This document shows, piece by piece, positions 1-6,484 of a stretch of 28,685 bases of DNA. The notes under the pieces were generated by a model, which had not been told where the DNA came from, made no database searches, and was given only the letters and a program-made list of their open reading frames with translations. Within the stretch, counting starts at the first letter, position 1. Every line of letters begins with the position of its first letter. Position numbers and translations under genes: made by a program. Origin of the DNA: a virus; IMG/VR virus record IMGVR_UViG_3300008117_000410, positions 1-28,685 of that record. One strand, written 5' to 3'.

Positions 1-481
1 TCTCAACTACGCTGCGGTGCATTAGGATAAATCCAAACCCTGCAGCATCTACCTTAATCAGTTTATTCTCAGGTAGTGGATGTACTCTGGATAATCCAAA
101 GCCACCATCTCCATTGTTAACAAAACTAAATACTGTGGGCATTGGAATCATTAAAGGTTCCTCAGGATTATCTGTAGTAAAATATACTCCAGTAACTAAA
201 GGACGTTCTTTAACATCCTTGTTATCCCATAATAATCTAAACTTTTCTGGACTAATTACTACATCTGAGTCTACCCATAGTAGCCATTCGTAATCAGTCT
301 TATCATACCAGTAATCAATTACTGTCTGTCTTTGTCTAGCAATTTGGTTGCCTTGGCTGCGTAATGTTGTAGCAAATTCTACGCCAGACTTTAACATTAC
401 ATCTGCTACGCCTTGCATAAACTTGCCATCTACCATTCCGTTATCACACCATACTAGTGCCACAGAATCTTTTTTGCTCAT
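1..481 (-). CDS. Glycosyltransferase-like protein (GT-A fold), 3' part off window
   Basis: Leftward gene that runs off the left edge; 160 residues are visible from ATG at 481. The start follows a GGGGACT ribosome-binding site. The N-terminal half reads like a nucleotide-sugar glycosyltransferase: a strand (SVALVWCDNG, 6-15), a helix with QIARQRQ (46-52), then a hydrophobic strand ending in WVDSDVVI (69-76). The DSD at 71-73 is the position of the metal- and sugar-nucleotide-binding DxD motif of GT-A enzymes. The later TGVYFTTD and DAAGFGFILMHR segments fit the same fold. Phages carry such genes to glycosylate virion proteins or DNA, and its place downstream of the capsid genes fits virion decoration, which is inference. 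It could also be a non-catalytic structural relative. The missing C-terminus prevents checking the catalytic base. Confidence 0.7.
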   Translation of the reverse strand, partial: MSKKDSVALVWCDNGMVDGKFMQGVADVMLKSGVEFATTLRSQGNQIARQRQTVIDYWYDKTDYEWLLWVDSDVVISPEKFRLLWDNKDVKERPLVTGVYFTTDNPEEPLMIPMPTVFSFVNNGDGGFGLSRVHPLPENKLIKVDAAGFGFILMHRSVVE

Positions 482-495
482 AGTCCCCAGTGTCC

Positions 496-891
496 CTATC
501 TGTACTTTGCTGTCTTCTTTGCTATTGATTTAGGTTGCTTTACAAACTGCTTACCTTTTTTCATACCCTCACGTTTAGCCTTACTAGTTGCTGCATATTC
601 AGATGAGGATAATGCTTCTCTTGCTTTCTTAGGTAAATATCTTTCGCCAGTAGCCTTCTTGCCCTGAGTGCTAGGTTTGCCAGACTTGGTGCCCCACTCT
701 TCTTTTGTCCATTTAGATAAAGACTTTTGCTTGCTACTCTTACTACCTGAATAACCACCACCGGACTTTTTATATTCCAATGCTACAAGTTGGGCTTTAC
801 GAGCAGACCATTGTCCAGGCTTGCCGCCTTTAGAACTGGCCATAATACGATTCTTAATACGATTCCTAAGTTCAGGATTAGTATAAGACAT
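496..891 (-). CDS. DUF5872-type small basic phage protein
   Basis: A 131-residue, very lysine/serine-rich protein. It shows the pattern I recall for DUF5872: RNRIKNRIMASSKGGKPGQW followed by SARKAQLVALEY and GGGY near the N-terminus, then LSKWTKEEWGTKSGK, then ERYLPKKAREAL. The function of this family is unknown; it recurs in environmental phages. The start at 891 is chosen because it gives the same TAATG stop/start overlap with the upstream gene as others in this cluster. An ATG two codons earlier (897) lies four bases from an AAGG and is the alternative, adding MV. The strong positive charge suggests nucleic-acid contact, possibly packaged in the virion, which is inference. Confidence 0.75.
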   Translation of the reverse strand: MSYTNPELRNRIKNRIMASSKGGKPGQWSARKAQLVALEYKKSGGGYSGSKSSKQKSLSKWTKEEWGTKSGKPSTQGKKATGERYLPKKAREALSSSEYAATSKAKREGMKKGKQFVKQPKSIAKKTAKYR

Positions 892-1148
892 TACCATTTA
901 ACCTTGTCTGCCCAGTACGCTGCAGACATTTTGCCTTTAGCAATATTCTTAGCGTGACGTGCTTTAAATGATTTTTGTCTAGCAGTAGGTTTTCTATCCC
1001 CAGTTACACCTTGCTGTCCAAATCGAATAGTCTTTACTTGACTACCTTCTTTAGCCACTACTACGTGTGACTTGGTTGGATGATTAGGAGTACGTTTTGG
1101 TTTGTTAAAACCAGATACTCCCGCTCTCTTTAATCTTGAATCTTTCAC
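891..1148 (-). CDS. Small basic phage protein of unknown function
   Basis: An 85-residue basic protein starting at GTG 1148, with the GTG inside a GTGA overlap with the stop of the upstream 47-residue gene. Recognisable segments are NKPKRTPNHPTKSHVVVAKE, IRFGQQGVTG, and a C-terminal SFKARHAKNIAKGKMSAAYW. I recall this pattern (RTPNHPTKSHVV, IRFGQQG, SFKARHAKNI) as a recurrent small protein of aquatic tailed phages, but I know no function. It has no cysteines, membrane segment or catalytic signature. It ends in the TAATG that opens the DUF5872-type gene, so the two are probably translationally coupled. Confidence 0.75.
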   Translation of the reverse strand: MKDSRLKRAGVSGFNKPKRTPNHPTKSHVVVAKEGSQVKTIRFGQQGVTGDRKPTARQKSFKARHAKNIAKGKMSAAYWADKVKW

Positions 1149-1288
1149 TTGCTCCCCTTAACTACTTCTTTTGTCTTAGGGTCAAGGCGGACTTTTTCCG
1201 ACCCATCCTTCCGAAGAATAACAATTACACCGTCCCGCATAATTGATTTATTCCAACCGTCGTGACGCTTACGTTGACCCGATGACAT
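1145..1288 (-). CDS. 47-residue basic protein of unknown function
   Basis: Short gene starting at ATG 1288, whose first A is also the last base of the upstream gene's TAA (TAATG). It ends in TGA overlapping the GTG start of the next gene. The product begins MSSGQRKRHDGWNKSIM and continues DGVIVILRKDGSEKVRLDP, which looks like a small beta-hairpin, and ends in a lysine-rich tail. I do not recognise the family. The overlaps on both sides and the uninterrupted frame are the main reasons to call it a real gene. Confidence 0.6.
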   Translation of the reverse strand: MSSGQRKRHDGWNKSIMRDGVIVILRKDGSEKVRLDPKTKEVVKGSK

Positions 1289-1446
1289 TACTTTTTCTTC
1301 TTTGACATTCCAGCCTGAGATAGGGCAATAGCAACTGCCTGCTTCTTAGACTTTACCATCTTCTTTGACTTGCCAATATTAAGAGTTCCAGCCTTATACT
1401 CTTTCATAACCTTGGAAATCTTTTTCTTTGCTGCTGCTTTTTTCAT
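1288..1446 (-). CDS. DUF6496-like small lysine-rich protein
   Basis: A 52-residue protein from ATG 1446. After a poly-Lys/Ala start it shows KVMKEYKAGTLNIG (13-26), then a lysine-rich linker and SKKQAVAIALSQAGMSKKKK at the end. The order KVMKE(Y/F)K-x-GTL then K(S/K)xxQAxAIALSxAG matches what I recall of DUF6496, a family of unknown function widespread in phages and bacteria. Its stop codon overlaps the next start as TAATG. Twenty of the 52 residues are lysine, so nucleic-acid binding is plausible but unproven. Confidence 0.7.
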   Translation of the reverse strand: MKKAAAKKKISKVMKEYKAGTLNIGKSKKMVKSKKQAVAIALSQAGMSKKKK

Positions 1447-1448
1447 TA

Positions 1449-1652
1449 TTATCTTGTCCCTGGTCTACGAGCAATACGAGTTTCAGGTATATACATTCCT
1501 GGGTATTTTTTCTCAATTGCTTTTTTAGCAGCAGCCTCGGCTGCAGCCATACCTGTATCAGATATTGTCATACCAAAATCTCTAAGAACCTTTTCACGTC
1601 TTTGATTATCCGTTAACTTCTTAGGTTTAGGTGTTGGTTTAGGGGTATTCAT
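1449..1652 (-). CDS. 67-residue protein of unknown function, Pro/Lys-rich start
   Basis: Starts at ATG 1652, one base after the TAA of the upstream gene, and stops two bases before the next start. The product has a TPKPTPKPKKL start, a predicted helix with NQRREKVLRDFG, an alanine-rich helix (GMAAAEAAAKKAIEKKY) and an arginine-rich tail. I do not recognise the family. The opposite strand also has an open frame here, but the tight packing between two supported neighbours favours this one. Confidence 0.6.
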   Translation of the reverse strand: MNTPKPTPKPKKLTDNQRREKVLRDFGMTISDTGMAAAEAAAKKAIEKKYPGMYIPETRIARRPGTR

Positions 1653-1653
1653 A

Positions 1654-1803
1654 TTACTTCTTCTTGCCCATCTTCTTCATACCCTTACGCATTTCCATCA
1701 TCTTCTCTGCTTTTGATTCCATCTTCTCACCCTTAGCATAAGCCTTTGCAGCCTTCTTGCCTTTGGCGGTATATGGGAACTTCTTCTTTCCTACTTTTGG
1801 CAT
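1654..1803 (-). CDS. 49-residue Lys/Met-rich protein of unknown function
   Basis: From ATG 1803 (sharing A with the upstream TAA, as TAATG) to TAA at 1654-1656. The protein starts PKVGKKKFPYTAKGKKAAKA and then has a stretch of KMESKAEKMMEMRKGMKKMG ending in KKK. The KKFPYTAKGKKAAKAYAK segment recurs in many small phage proteins as I remember them; no function is known. Low-complexity, strongly basic and helical, it belongs with the other tiny basic proteins downstream of the capsid gene. Confidence 0.6.
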   Translation of the reverse strand: MPKVGKKKFPYTAKGKKAAKAYAKGEKMESKAEKMMEMRKGMKKMGKKK

Positions 1804-1868
1804 TAGATTTGTCCTATCTCTTTCATTACGGCTGCGGCTTTTTGAGTTATATCTTTAGTCTTAGGCAT
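1803..1868 (-). CDS. 21-residue micro-ORF
   Basis: Encodes only MPKTKDITQKAAAVMKEIGQ followed by I and stop. Its start lies inside the 3' end of the upstream 44-residue gene (22-base overlap) and its stop overlaps the next start as TAATG. It may be a real micropeptide or mainly a coupling device that delivers ribosomes to the 49-residue gene. I cannot tell these apart from sequence alone. The N-terminal MPK-TKDITQKAAAVMKE pattern looks protein-like, with an amphipathic helix. Confidence 0.4.
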   Translation of the reverse strand: MPKTKDITQKAAAVMKEIGQI

Positions 1869-1981
1869 AGTGTCTTATCTGGTATATCTCTTTTAGCATC
1901 TCCAGTATTCATCTGAAGACTTAAACCCTTGCATCCAAAACATCCATCAATTGGTTCTGGATGATGTTCCCAGTGTTTCAT
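1847..1981 (-). CDS. 44-residue phage protein with GCFGCK motif
   Basis: From ATG 1981. The product contains HHPEPIDGCFGCKGLSLQMN followed by TGDA. I recall short actinophage proteins with the same core (xGCFGCKxxSLxxxTGDA), so this is very probably a genuine conserved gene. The paired cysteines (CFGC) plus the upstream histidines could hold a metal, but the protein is too short for a known fold. Function unknown. It lies 7 bases after the 89-residue gene stop. Confidence 0.65.
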   Translation of the reverse strand: MKHWEHHPEPIDGCFGCKGLSLQMNTGDAKRDIPDKTLCLRLKI

Positions 1982-1988
1982 ATATCCC

Positions 1989-2258
1989 CTATATTGCTGT
2001 AAAGTTAGCCTCAGTAATTCCTAAGCCTGCTGCTATTAATGCAGCCTTTGTAGTATCATCTACTGTATGTTCATATCCACCACGATAAAATTCATCATAG
2101 TCGGTTATATCTTCATCTAGTATATATCTTACTTTAGAATAAGTTCCACCACTTTTGGCAATGCTTACACCTTTATCTAATTTATAGAAATAAAACAGTC
2201 TATGTTTTCCAATAGGTGCTTCTTCTACAACTGGTGTTGTAAATGTATAATCTGCCAT
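1989..2258 (-). CDS. Conserved small phage protein next to the capsid gene
   Basis: An 89-residue protein. The start at 2258 is preferred over a longer frame because AAGGAGAACA sits directly before it, a strong ribosome-binding site. The product begins ADYTFTTPVVEEAPIGKHRL and continues with FYFYKLDKGVSIAK, GGTYSKVRYI, YDEFYRGGYEHTV and a C-terminal GLGITEANFTAI. I recall proteins of this pattern next to capsid genes in uncultured tailed phages; a head-decoration or head-tail joining role would fit, but that is inference. It is separated from the capsid gene by a perfect 11-bp hairpin, which may set its expression relative to the capsid protein. Confidence 0.7.
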   Translation of the reverse strand: MADYTFTTPVVEEAPIGKHRLFYFYKLDKGVSIAKSGGTYSKVRYILDEDITDYDEFYRGGYEHTVDDTTKAALIAAGLGITEANFTAI

Positions 2259-2280
2259 TGTTCTCCTTAATGAACTTACT

Positions 2281-2322
2281 GTAAGACACTGCAACGTATT
2301 CGCCGTATAAACAGTGTCTTAC
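2281..2322 (-). other. Perfect 11-bp hairpin after the capsid gene
   Basis: GTAAGACACTG at 2281-2291 and CAGTGTCTTAC at 2312-2322 are exact inverted repeats with a 20-base loop, immediately downstream of the major capsid gene stop. There is no U-run after the stem in the transcript (AGTAAGTTCATTAAGG follows), so it is not a classical terminator. More likely it protects the 3' end of the abundant capsid message, is an RNase processing site, or partly attenuates readthrough. Confidence 0.6.
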
Positions 2323-2332
2323 CGTCAATCAA

Positions 2333-3280
2333 CTAAGCGATTGAAGAACCTGATTCGATTCTGTATAGTGCCTCTTCGCGGTAGCGTGCAAAGCCTAATA
2401 CGCCGTACCAACCCATTGGGCGGTGACGCATCAAGCGGTCAACTACTGGTCCGATAACTACGTGTGGCTCTTCGGCAACTGCCTCAGCCAATGCTTGCTG
2501 TCCTGCTAGGATTGTGCGGTATACACGAGCAGATGAAGAACCATCTGTTGCGTTGTATAGACGTGGAGACTCTACGAAGTATGCACCCTCGTATGTTCCG
2601 ATTTCTCCAGCCCAGATACGGTCTTGTGCAGAGCCGTATTGGTTAGGAAGCAACCATCCTGCAGAACCTGTCTCAGCACGAAGATCGTGTGAAACTTCTG
2701 GGTGGATACCACACCAGTATAGGCTACCCTTACGAGCAACAGCCTTGTTAGCACGTAACTTGGCTACAGCCTTGCGTAGGTTTGCAGATGAAATTGTTGC
2801 AGCAGCAGTAATTGTTGCTGTTGAAGTTGCAGTTGAACCTGAGTAGATTACGTTGTTTCCGCCACGCAATGTTGTCATCGCTACGGAGTCAATAGAATCT
2901 GCAAGGTTAAATGCAATGATGTTAGCAATTGCAGGGTCAACATCTGCAAGAGAGAATAACTCTAATGCACGAGTTACCAACACTGAGTTACCGTACTCGT
3001 TAAGAGTAATGGTTACTGAGGTTGGTGTTGACATTGCTACTGCATCTGGATCAGTTGTTTCTGTCAGGGCAGTAGTTGCTACTGATAGATCAACATAGCG
3101 TTGTAGAACAACTGTTGATCCTGGGATTGCTTGACGGGCTGGACGCTTATCTGCGACTGAACGAATTAGTGGTTCAGAACGGAGAGCGAATTCTAGAAGA
3201 CGGTCATATGCCTTCTGTACTAGACCAGCACCACCAGCGGTTCCGCCTAATGAAGCGGAGTCTGTTGATACGTATGCCAT
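2333..3280 (-). CDS. Major capsid protein, N4-gp56 family
   Basis: A 315-residue protein with the features of the N4-gp56 branch of HK97-fold capsid proteins. It has a short N-terminal arm, an early FALRSEPLIRSVADKRPARQ segment, then PGSTVVLQRYVDLSVATTAL followed by TETTDPDAV, a long helix (LRKAVAKLRANKAVARKGSL), a GIHPEVSHDLR strand-helix and a C-terminal basic segment (RHRPMGWYGVLGFARYREEA). It forms the icosahedral shell. The start is well supported by GGAGG seven bases upstream. The scaffold candidate directly precedes it in transcription. No delta domain or obvious protease site can be recognised by eye. Confidence 0.9.
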   Translation of the reverse strand: MAYVSTDSASLGGTAGGAGLVQKAYDRLLEFALRSEPLIRSVADKRPARQAIPGSTVVLQRYVDLSVATTALTETTDPDAVAMSTPTSVTITLNEYGNSVLVTRALELFSLADVDPAIANIIAFNLADSIDSVAMTTLRGGNNVIYSGSTATSTATITAAATISSANLRKAVAKLRANKAVARKGSLYWCGIHPEVSHDLRAETGSAGWLLPNQYGSAQDRIWAGEIGTYEGAYFVESPRLYNATDGSSSARVYRTILAGQQALAEAVAEEPHVVIGPVVDRLMRHRPMGWYGVLGFARYREEALYRIESGSSIA

Positions 3281-3310
3281 TTCGTCACCTCCAAGTGACT
3301 ATGAACGGAA

Positions 3311-3787
3311 TTATTGTGAGCGAAGTACATCTAATAATGCATCCATTGAATCTGCATTATCGATGCGAAGATTTAAATCCTCTGCTCGGTCTGGGGTCAT
3401 AGCATTTTGAGTAAGAACATCTTGCTGCCTTAGGGCTGCTCTATCTGTTTCACTTACCTTTGGCTCTTCCTTGTCAATCTTAATTCCAAATAGATCAGCG
3501 TTATCTTCGAGCCAGTTATTCACTGTATCTTCGTTAACATCATCTAAGTCTTTAAGAACAAGTCTAGCAGCCTTTGCGTTGACACCCTTCTTTTCTAGGA
3601 CTTCTTTGACAACTCGTTCACGCTGCACCTTGGTTAATCCCTCAAGTTGCTCAGTGAGTTCTTTGATACGTTTTTCATCTGCACGCTTGGCTTTACGTAA
3701 CTTTTTAAGTAAGTCACTTCCATCCATTTGTGTATCTGTATCTGTATCCAGATCGTCGTCTTCGTCTTCCCAGTAGTTGTTGCTCAT
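3311..3787 (-). CDS. Capsid scaffolding protein (probable)
   Basis: A 158-residue, highly charged protein just upstream of the capsid gene in the transcript, the usual place for a scaffold. The N-terminus is very acidic (WEDEDDDLDTDTDTQMD), followed by a predicted coiled coil (LLKKLRKAKRADEKRIKELT and onward), a helical middle (VLEKKGVNAKAARLVLKDLD) and a C-terminal helix (NADSMDALLDVLRSQ) that could bind the capsid protein. I chose ATG 3787 rather than the longer frame at 3820 because MSNNYWEDE is the typical start of these proteins. A weak AAGG lies about ten bases upstream. Sequence identity among scaffolds is low, so the call rests on position and composition. Confidence 0.7.
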   Translation of the reverse strand: MSNNYWEDEDDDLDTDTDTQMDGSDLLKKLRKAKRADEKRIKELTEQLEGLTKVQRERVVKEVLEKKGVNAKAARLVLKDLDDVNEDTVNNWLEDNADLFGIKIDKEEPKVSETDRAALRQQDVLTQNAMTPDRAEDLNLRIDNADSMDALLDVLRSQ

Positions 3788-3909
3788 AGCAACCCACCCT
3801 TCTATTCGTTGTAGTCGCAAGCCTCAGTTCTATTCGGGGAAATAGGCTGGCTCTTGCTATCGGTCTTATACACTGCGCGAGGGCCGATGGATCCGCGTCA
3901 GGATTCTAG

Positions 3910-5217
3910 TTATAGGTTTGTTGTTGTGCTTAGTGCGCCTCTACCAAGACCTGAACTCTTCTTAAATTGTGCTGCTTCGAGTTCTGATATTCTCTGTCTT
4001 CTGCGTGCTGCTGAGGCTAAACCTTGTAGTTGTTCTTGTTCTGCTTCTAATCTTCCGTATTGTTCTTCAGTTTTACCATAGATAGAACTTAACTTCTCCG
4101 CTGTTGGTAATACCTGCGCTATTCTTTGGTATCCTTCTTCAGCCTGAGCCTTAGTTAATCCTTGTCTAGCAAGAACATCTGCGCCTAAAGTACTAGTAGT
4201 TACGTTAGAGTAACCAGCAGTTTTTTCTGGGGTAGTTGCAAGTTCGCTAGCAGTAAGTCCTTGACGAACAGCAGCACCACCAATTTCAGCAGCCTTAACT
4301 TTTTGTTGTAGTGCAGGTAGTTGATTAACGGGATCAAGCATACCAGTTACAATGTCTCCAAGACCTAAAGATGAGTAGAACTTCTTAAATGTAGATAGAA
4401 CAGCATCGTCACCCATTATTCTATCGTATGCTAATTGAACTCTTTCAGTTACTTCTGTTGGATCTGTATCAGAAACAATGAATTTATCGTAATAATCTTG
4501 AGTATTAAACTTAGGTAAATTGTATGCTGTGAATACTTTATTGTATGCTTGCTCTAATTTTAAGTATTCCGCAGGTGATAATACTGGCTTACCAGCCTTT
4601 TGTCTTGCTACGTTAGCAGCAAATCTTTCATTAAACTTAGCATTATATCTAGGATCAAACTGCAATAATGTTAATAGTTCAGCGCTACTAGCCTCTGGAT
4701 ACTCATCACGAATACTTTCTAATACTGAAGCAAGCCCTGTAATCCTATATGATTCAAGGATCTTTTGAATAGTATCATACGCCACATTTGGTATAACTTC
4801 TTTTTTAGCAGCAATAGGTGTAGTTGTGTCTGTAGTAGTTGTTGCTCCACCACCCATACCACCTCCAGCACCATAAGATGCTTCAAAGGCTTGCACATTT
4901 TTTAATATCTCATCTAATCCAGCCTGAACTGCGGCTAACTCTGCATTGATTTGAGCATCTGTTTTAGCGGCAGTTGACTTAGGTGGAGTAGGTACTGGTG
5001 CTGGTTTAGATGCCTTTGCTGCGGCAATAGAGGCAGGTGAACCATAAAGGTTTAATGTTTGAGTTGTGGCTGGCTTTTGTGCCTGACCAAATGGTGTACC
5101 TGTAGCAGCGGGAGCAGCAGTACGAGCAGGAGTAGGGGTTCTATTCTCTCTTTGATTTGCTGCAAATTGCTGACTAGTACTTACTACTCCAGCAGAAGTA
5201 ACTTTAGGTGTCGCCAT
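3910..5217 (-). CDS. Probable structural protein, 435 aa, unknown family
   Basis: From ATG 5217 with AGGAAAACA before it. The first ~90 residues are Pro/Thr/Ala-rich and probably disordered (TPTPARTAAPAATGTPFGQA). Then comes a short helix (DAQINAELAAVQAGLDEILK), a glycine/threonine linker (GAGGGMGGG, then TTTTDTTT), and a mostly helical C-terminal two-thirds with many Q/E/A residues (EQYGRLEAEQEQLQGLASAA near the end). It has no cysteines. It lies between the scaffold and another large helical protein, so a portal-proximal or internal virion protein is likely. I do not recognise the family. Confidence 0.6.
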   Translation of the reverse strand: MATPKVTSAGVVSTSQQFAANQRENRTPTPARTAAPAATGTPFGQAQKPATTQTLNLYGSPASIAAAKASKPAPVPTPPKSTAAKTDAQINAELAAVQAGLDEILKNVQAFEASYGAGGGMGGGATTTTDTTTPIAAKKEVIPNVAYDTIQKILESYRITGLASVLESIRDEYPEASSAELLTLLQFDPRYNAKFNERFAANVARQKAGKPVLSPAEYLKLEQAYNKVFTAYNLPKFNTQDYYDKFIVSDTDPTEVTERVQLAYDRIMGDDAVLSTFKKFYSSLGLGDIVTGMLDPVNQLPALQQKVKAAEIGGAAVRQGLTASELATTPEKTAGYSNVTTSTLGADVLARQGLTKAQAEEGYQRIAQVLPTAEKLSSIYGKTEEQYGRLEAEQEQLQGLASAARRRQRISELEAAQFKKSSGLGRGALSTTTNL

Positions 5218-5225
5218 TGTTTTCC

Positions 5226-6482
5226 TTATCCTATGTTAAATGCTTTTAGTAGTGTTTGCATATCGGCCAAAGAACGTTCCTTGTAGGCATCTGTCTTTTT
5301 AAACTCTGGACTCTTGTACAATTGTTTCTTGTAGTCTTGAATAGATATTGGTGTAGCACCTGATCCTATATCATACATATCTGATACCTTGATTTGATCT
5401 GCAGGTATACCAAGTACCTGTGCCCTAGTATTTATCCAAGGAGATAGTACCTCTCTAGCATTCTTACCTTGAGCAAACAGGTCCTTAAATGCTGGCATAA
5501 TTGTGCTAGCCTGCATCGTTACACCATCAATTACATTTTTATAAGCATCAGCACTTCTTAAAGATTGAACTGCTTTATTGTATATATCCTTCTCATTGAT
5601 AGGTATACCGTTATCTTCATAGGCTGTTCTAATACTTCTAACAGTTCTGCCCAAAGCACCTTTGTTTGTAGCGCCAGGAACTAGACTAGTTTGGCCAAGA
5701 TTGTATAATTCATTTGCTTTTTTCTGTATATACTTTAAAAGAATGTCTTCTTTTTGCTGTGCGCTAACTGATTTAGACTTAGATTCAAGAGTATTAATCT
5801 CTTTTATATAGGCTTTTGCTAGTGCAGGATCTGCTTGAGATTCAAATAAGTCTAAGAATTTATTGTTTAATTCCGCCTCTAGTGCTGCAGGTGATGTAAC
5901 TGCTTTAGGAGTTGCAGATACTTTACCAAAAAATTGCTGCGCTAAAGCAGGATTATTAGCAAATTTAATTACAGTATTAGTAGGTGTATCGGCAGACCAA
6001 TCAGCAATTGCTGCTATTTTATCAAGCGCTTTAAGGTCCGCATCTCTAGGGATTACGTTACCATCTCTTAACATCTTGTTAATAAAGTCTGGGTTAGGAG
6101 CCATTCCTGATGAATATAAACCAGGTATACGTCCCATATTTGCCAGCAGTGCTGCACGTTCAGTAGGTGTTAGATTAGCAAGTACTTGTGCTCCGGCGCC
6201 TCTTTCAAACTGTGCTTTTCCAGCGCCAGATATTTCAAAACCTTTTGGTAATCCAGAAAGAGTCAATCCGCCATCAGTTTGTCCTACAGTTATTCCACTC
6301 TTGGCTGCCTCTATTTGATCGGCTGGTCGAATTGCTGTTGTTTTTTTATCGGCAGGCTTACTGTCATTGCGAATTGTATTGATACCAACTGCGGCTGCGG
6401 CTGCTGCCGCTACCTTTCCAACTGTTGTCTTAGGTATAACCTTTTTAACAACCTTCTTGGTAATAGGCGCAAGACTTGACAT
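5226..6482 (-). CDS. Probable structural protein, 418 aa, unknown family
   Basis: ATG 6482 lies two bases after the stop of the giant gene. It begins with a basic segment (PITKKVVKKVIPKTTVGKVA) followed by an alanine run and then mostly helical sequence. It contains several GxPxD/NP elements but no catalytic signature. The N-terminal lysine/alanine helix resembles that of other small proteins of this cluster, perhaps for packing against DNA or membrane. Its size, position between the giant protein and the 435-residue protein, and lack of enzyme motifs suggest a virion component, possibly part of an internal core or ejection complex. Confidence 0.55.
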   Translation of the reverse strand: MSSLAPITKKVVKKVIPKTTVGKVAAAAAAAVGINTIRNDSKPADKKTTAIRPADQIEAAKSGITVGQTDGGLTLSGLPKGFEISGAGKAQFERGAGAQVLANLTPTERAALLANMGRIPGLYSSGMAPNPDFINKMLRDGNVIPRDADLKALDKIAAIADWSADTPTNTVIKFANNPALAQQFFGKVSATPKAVTSPAALEAELNNKFLDLFESQADPALAKAYIKEINTLESKSKSVSAQQKEDILLKYIQKKANELYNLGQTSLVPGATNKGALGRTVRSIRTAYEDNGIPINEKDIYNKAVQSLRSADAYKNVIDGVTMQASTIMPAFKDLFAQGKNAREVLSPWINTRAQVLGIPADQIKVSDMYDIGSGATPISIQDYKKQLYKSPEFKKTDAYKERSLADMQTLLKAFNIG

Positions 6483-6484
6483 AT

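Noticed and set aside
5863-6318. 151-residue rightward frame inside the 418-residue leftward gene
   Set aside because: It is antisense to a long coherent gene in a uniformly leftward block and shows no ribosome-binding site or recognisable domain.
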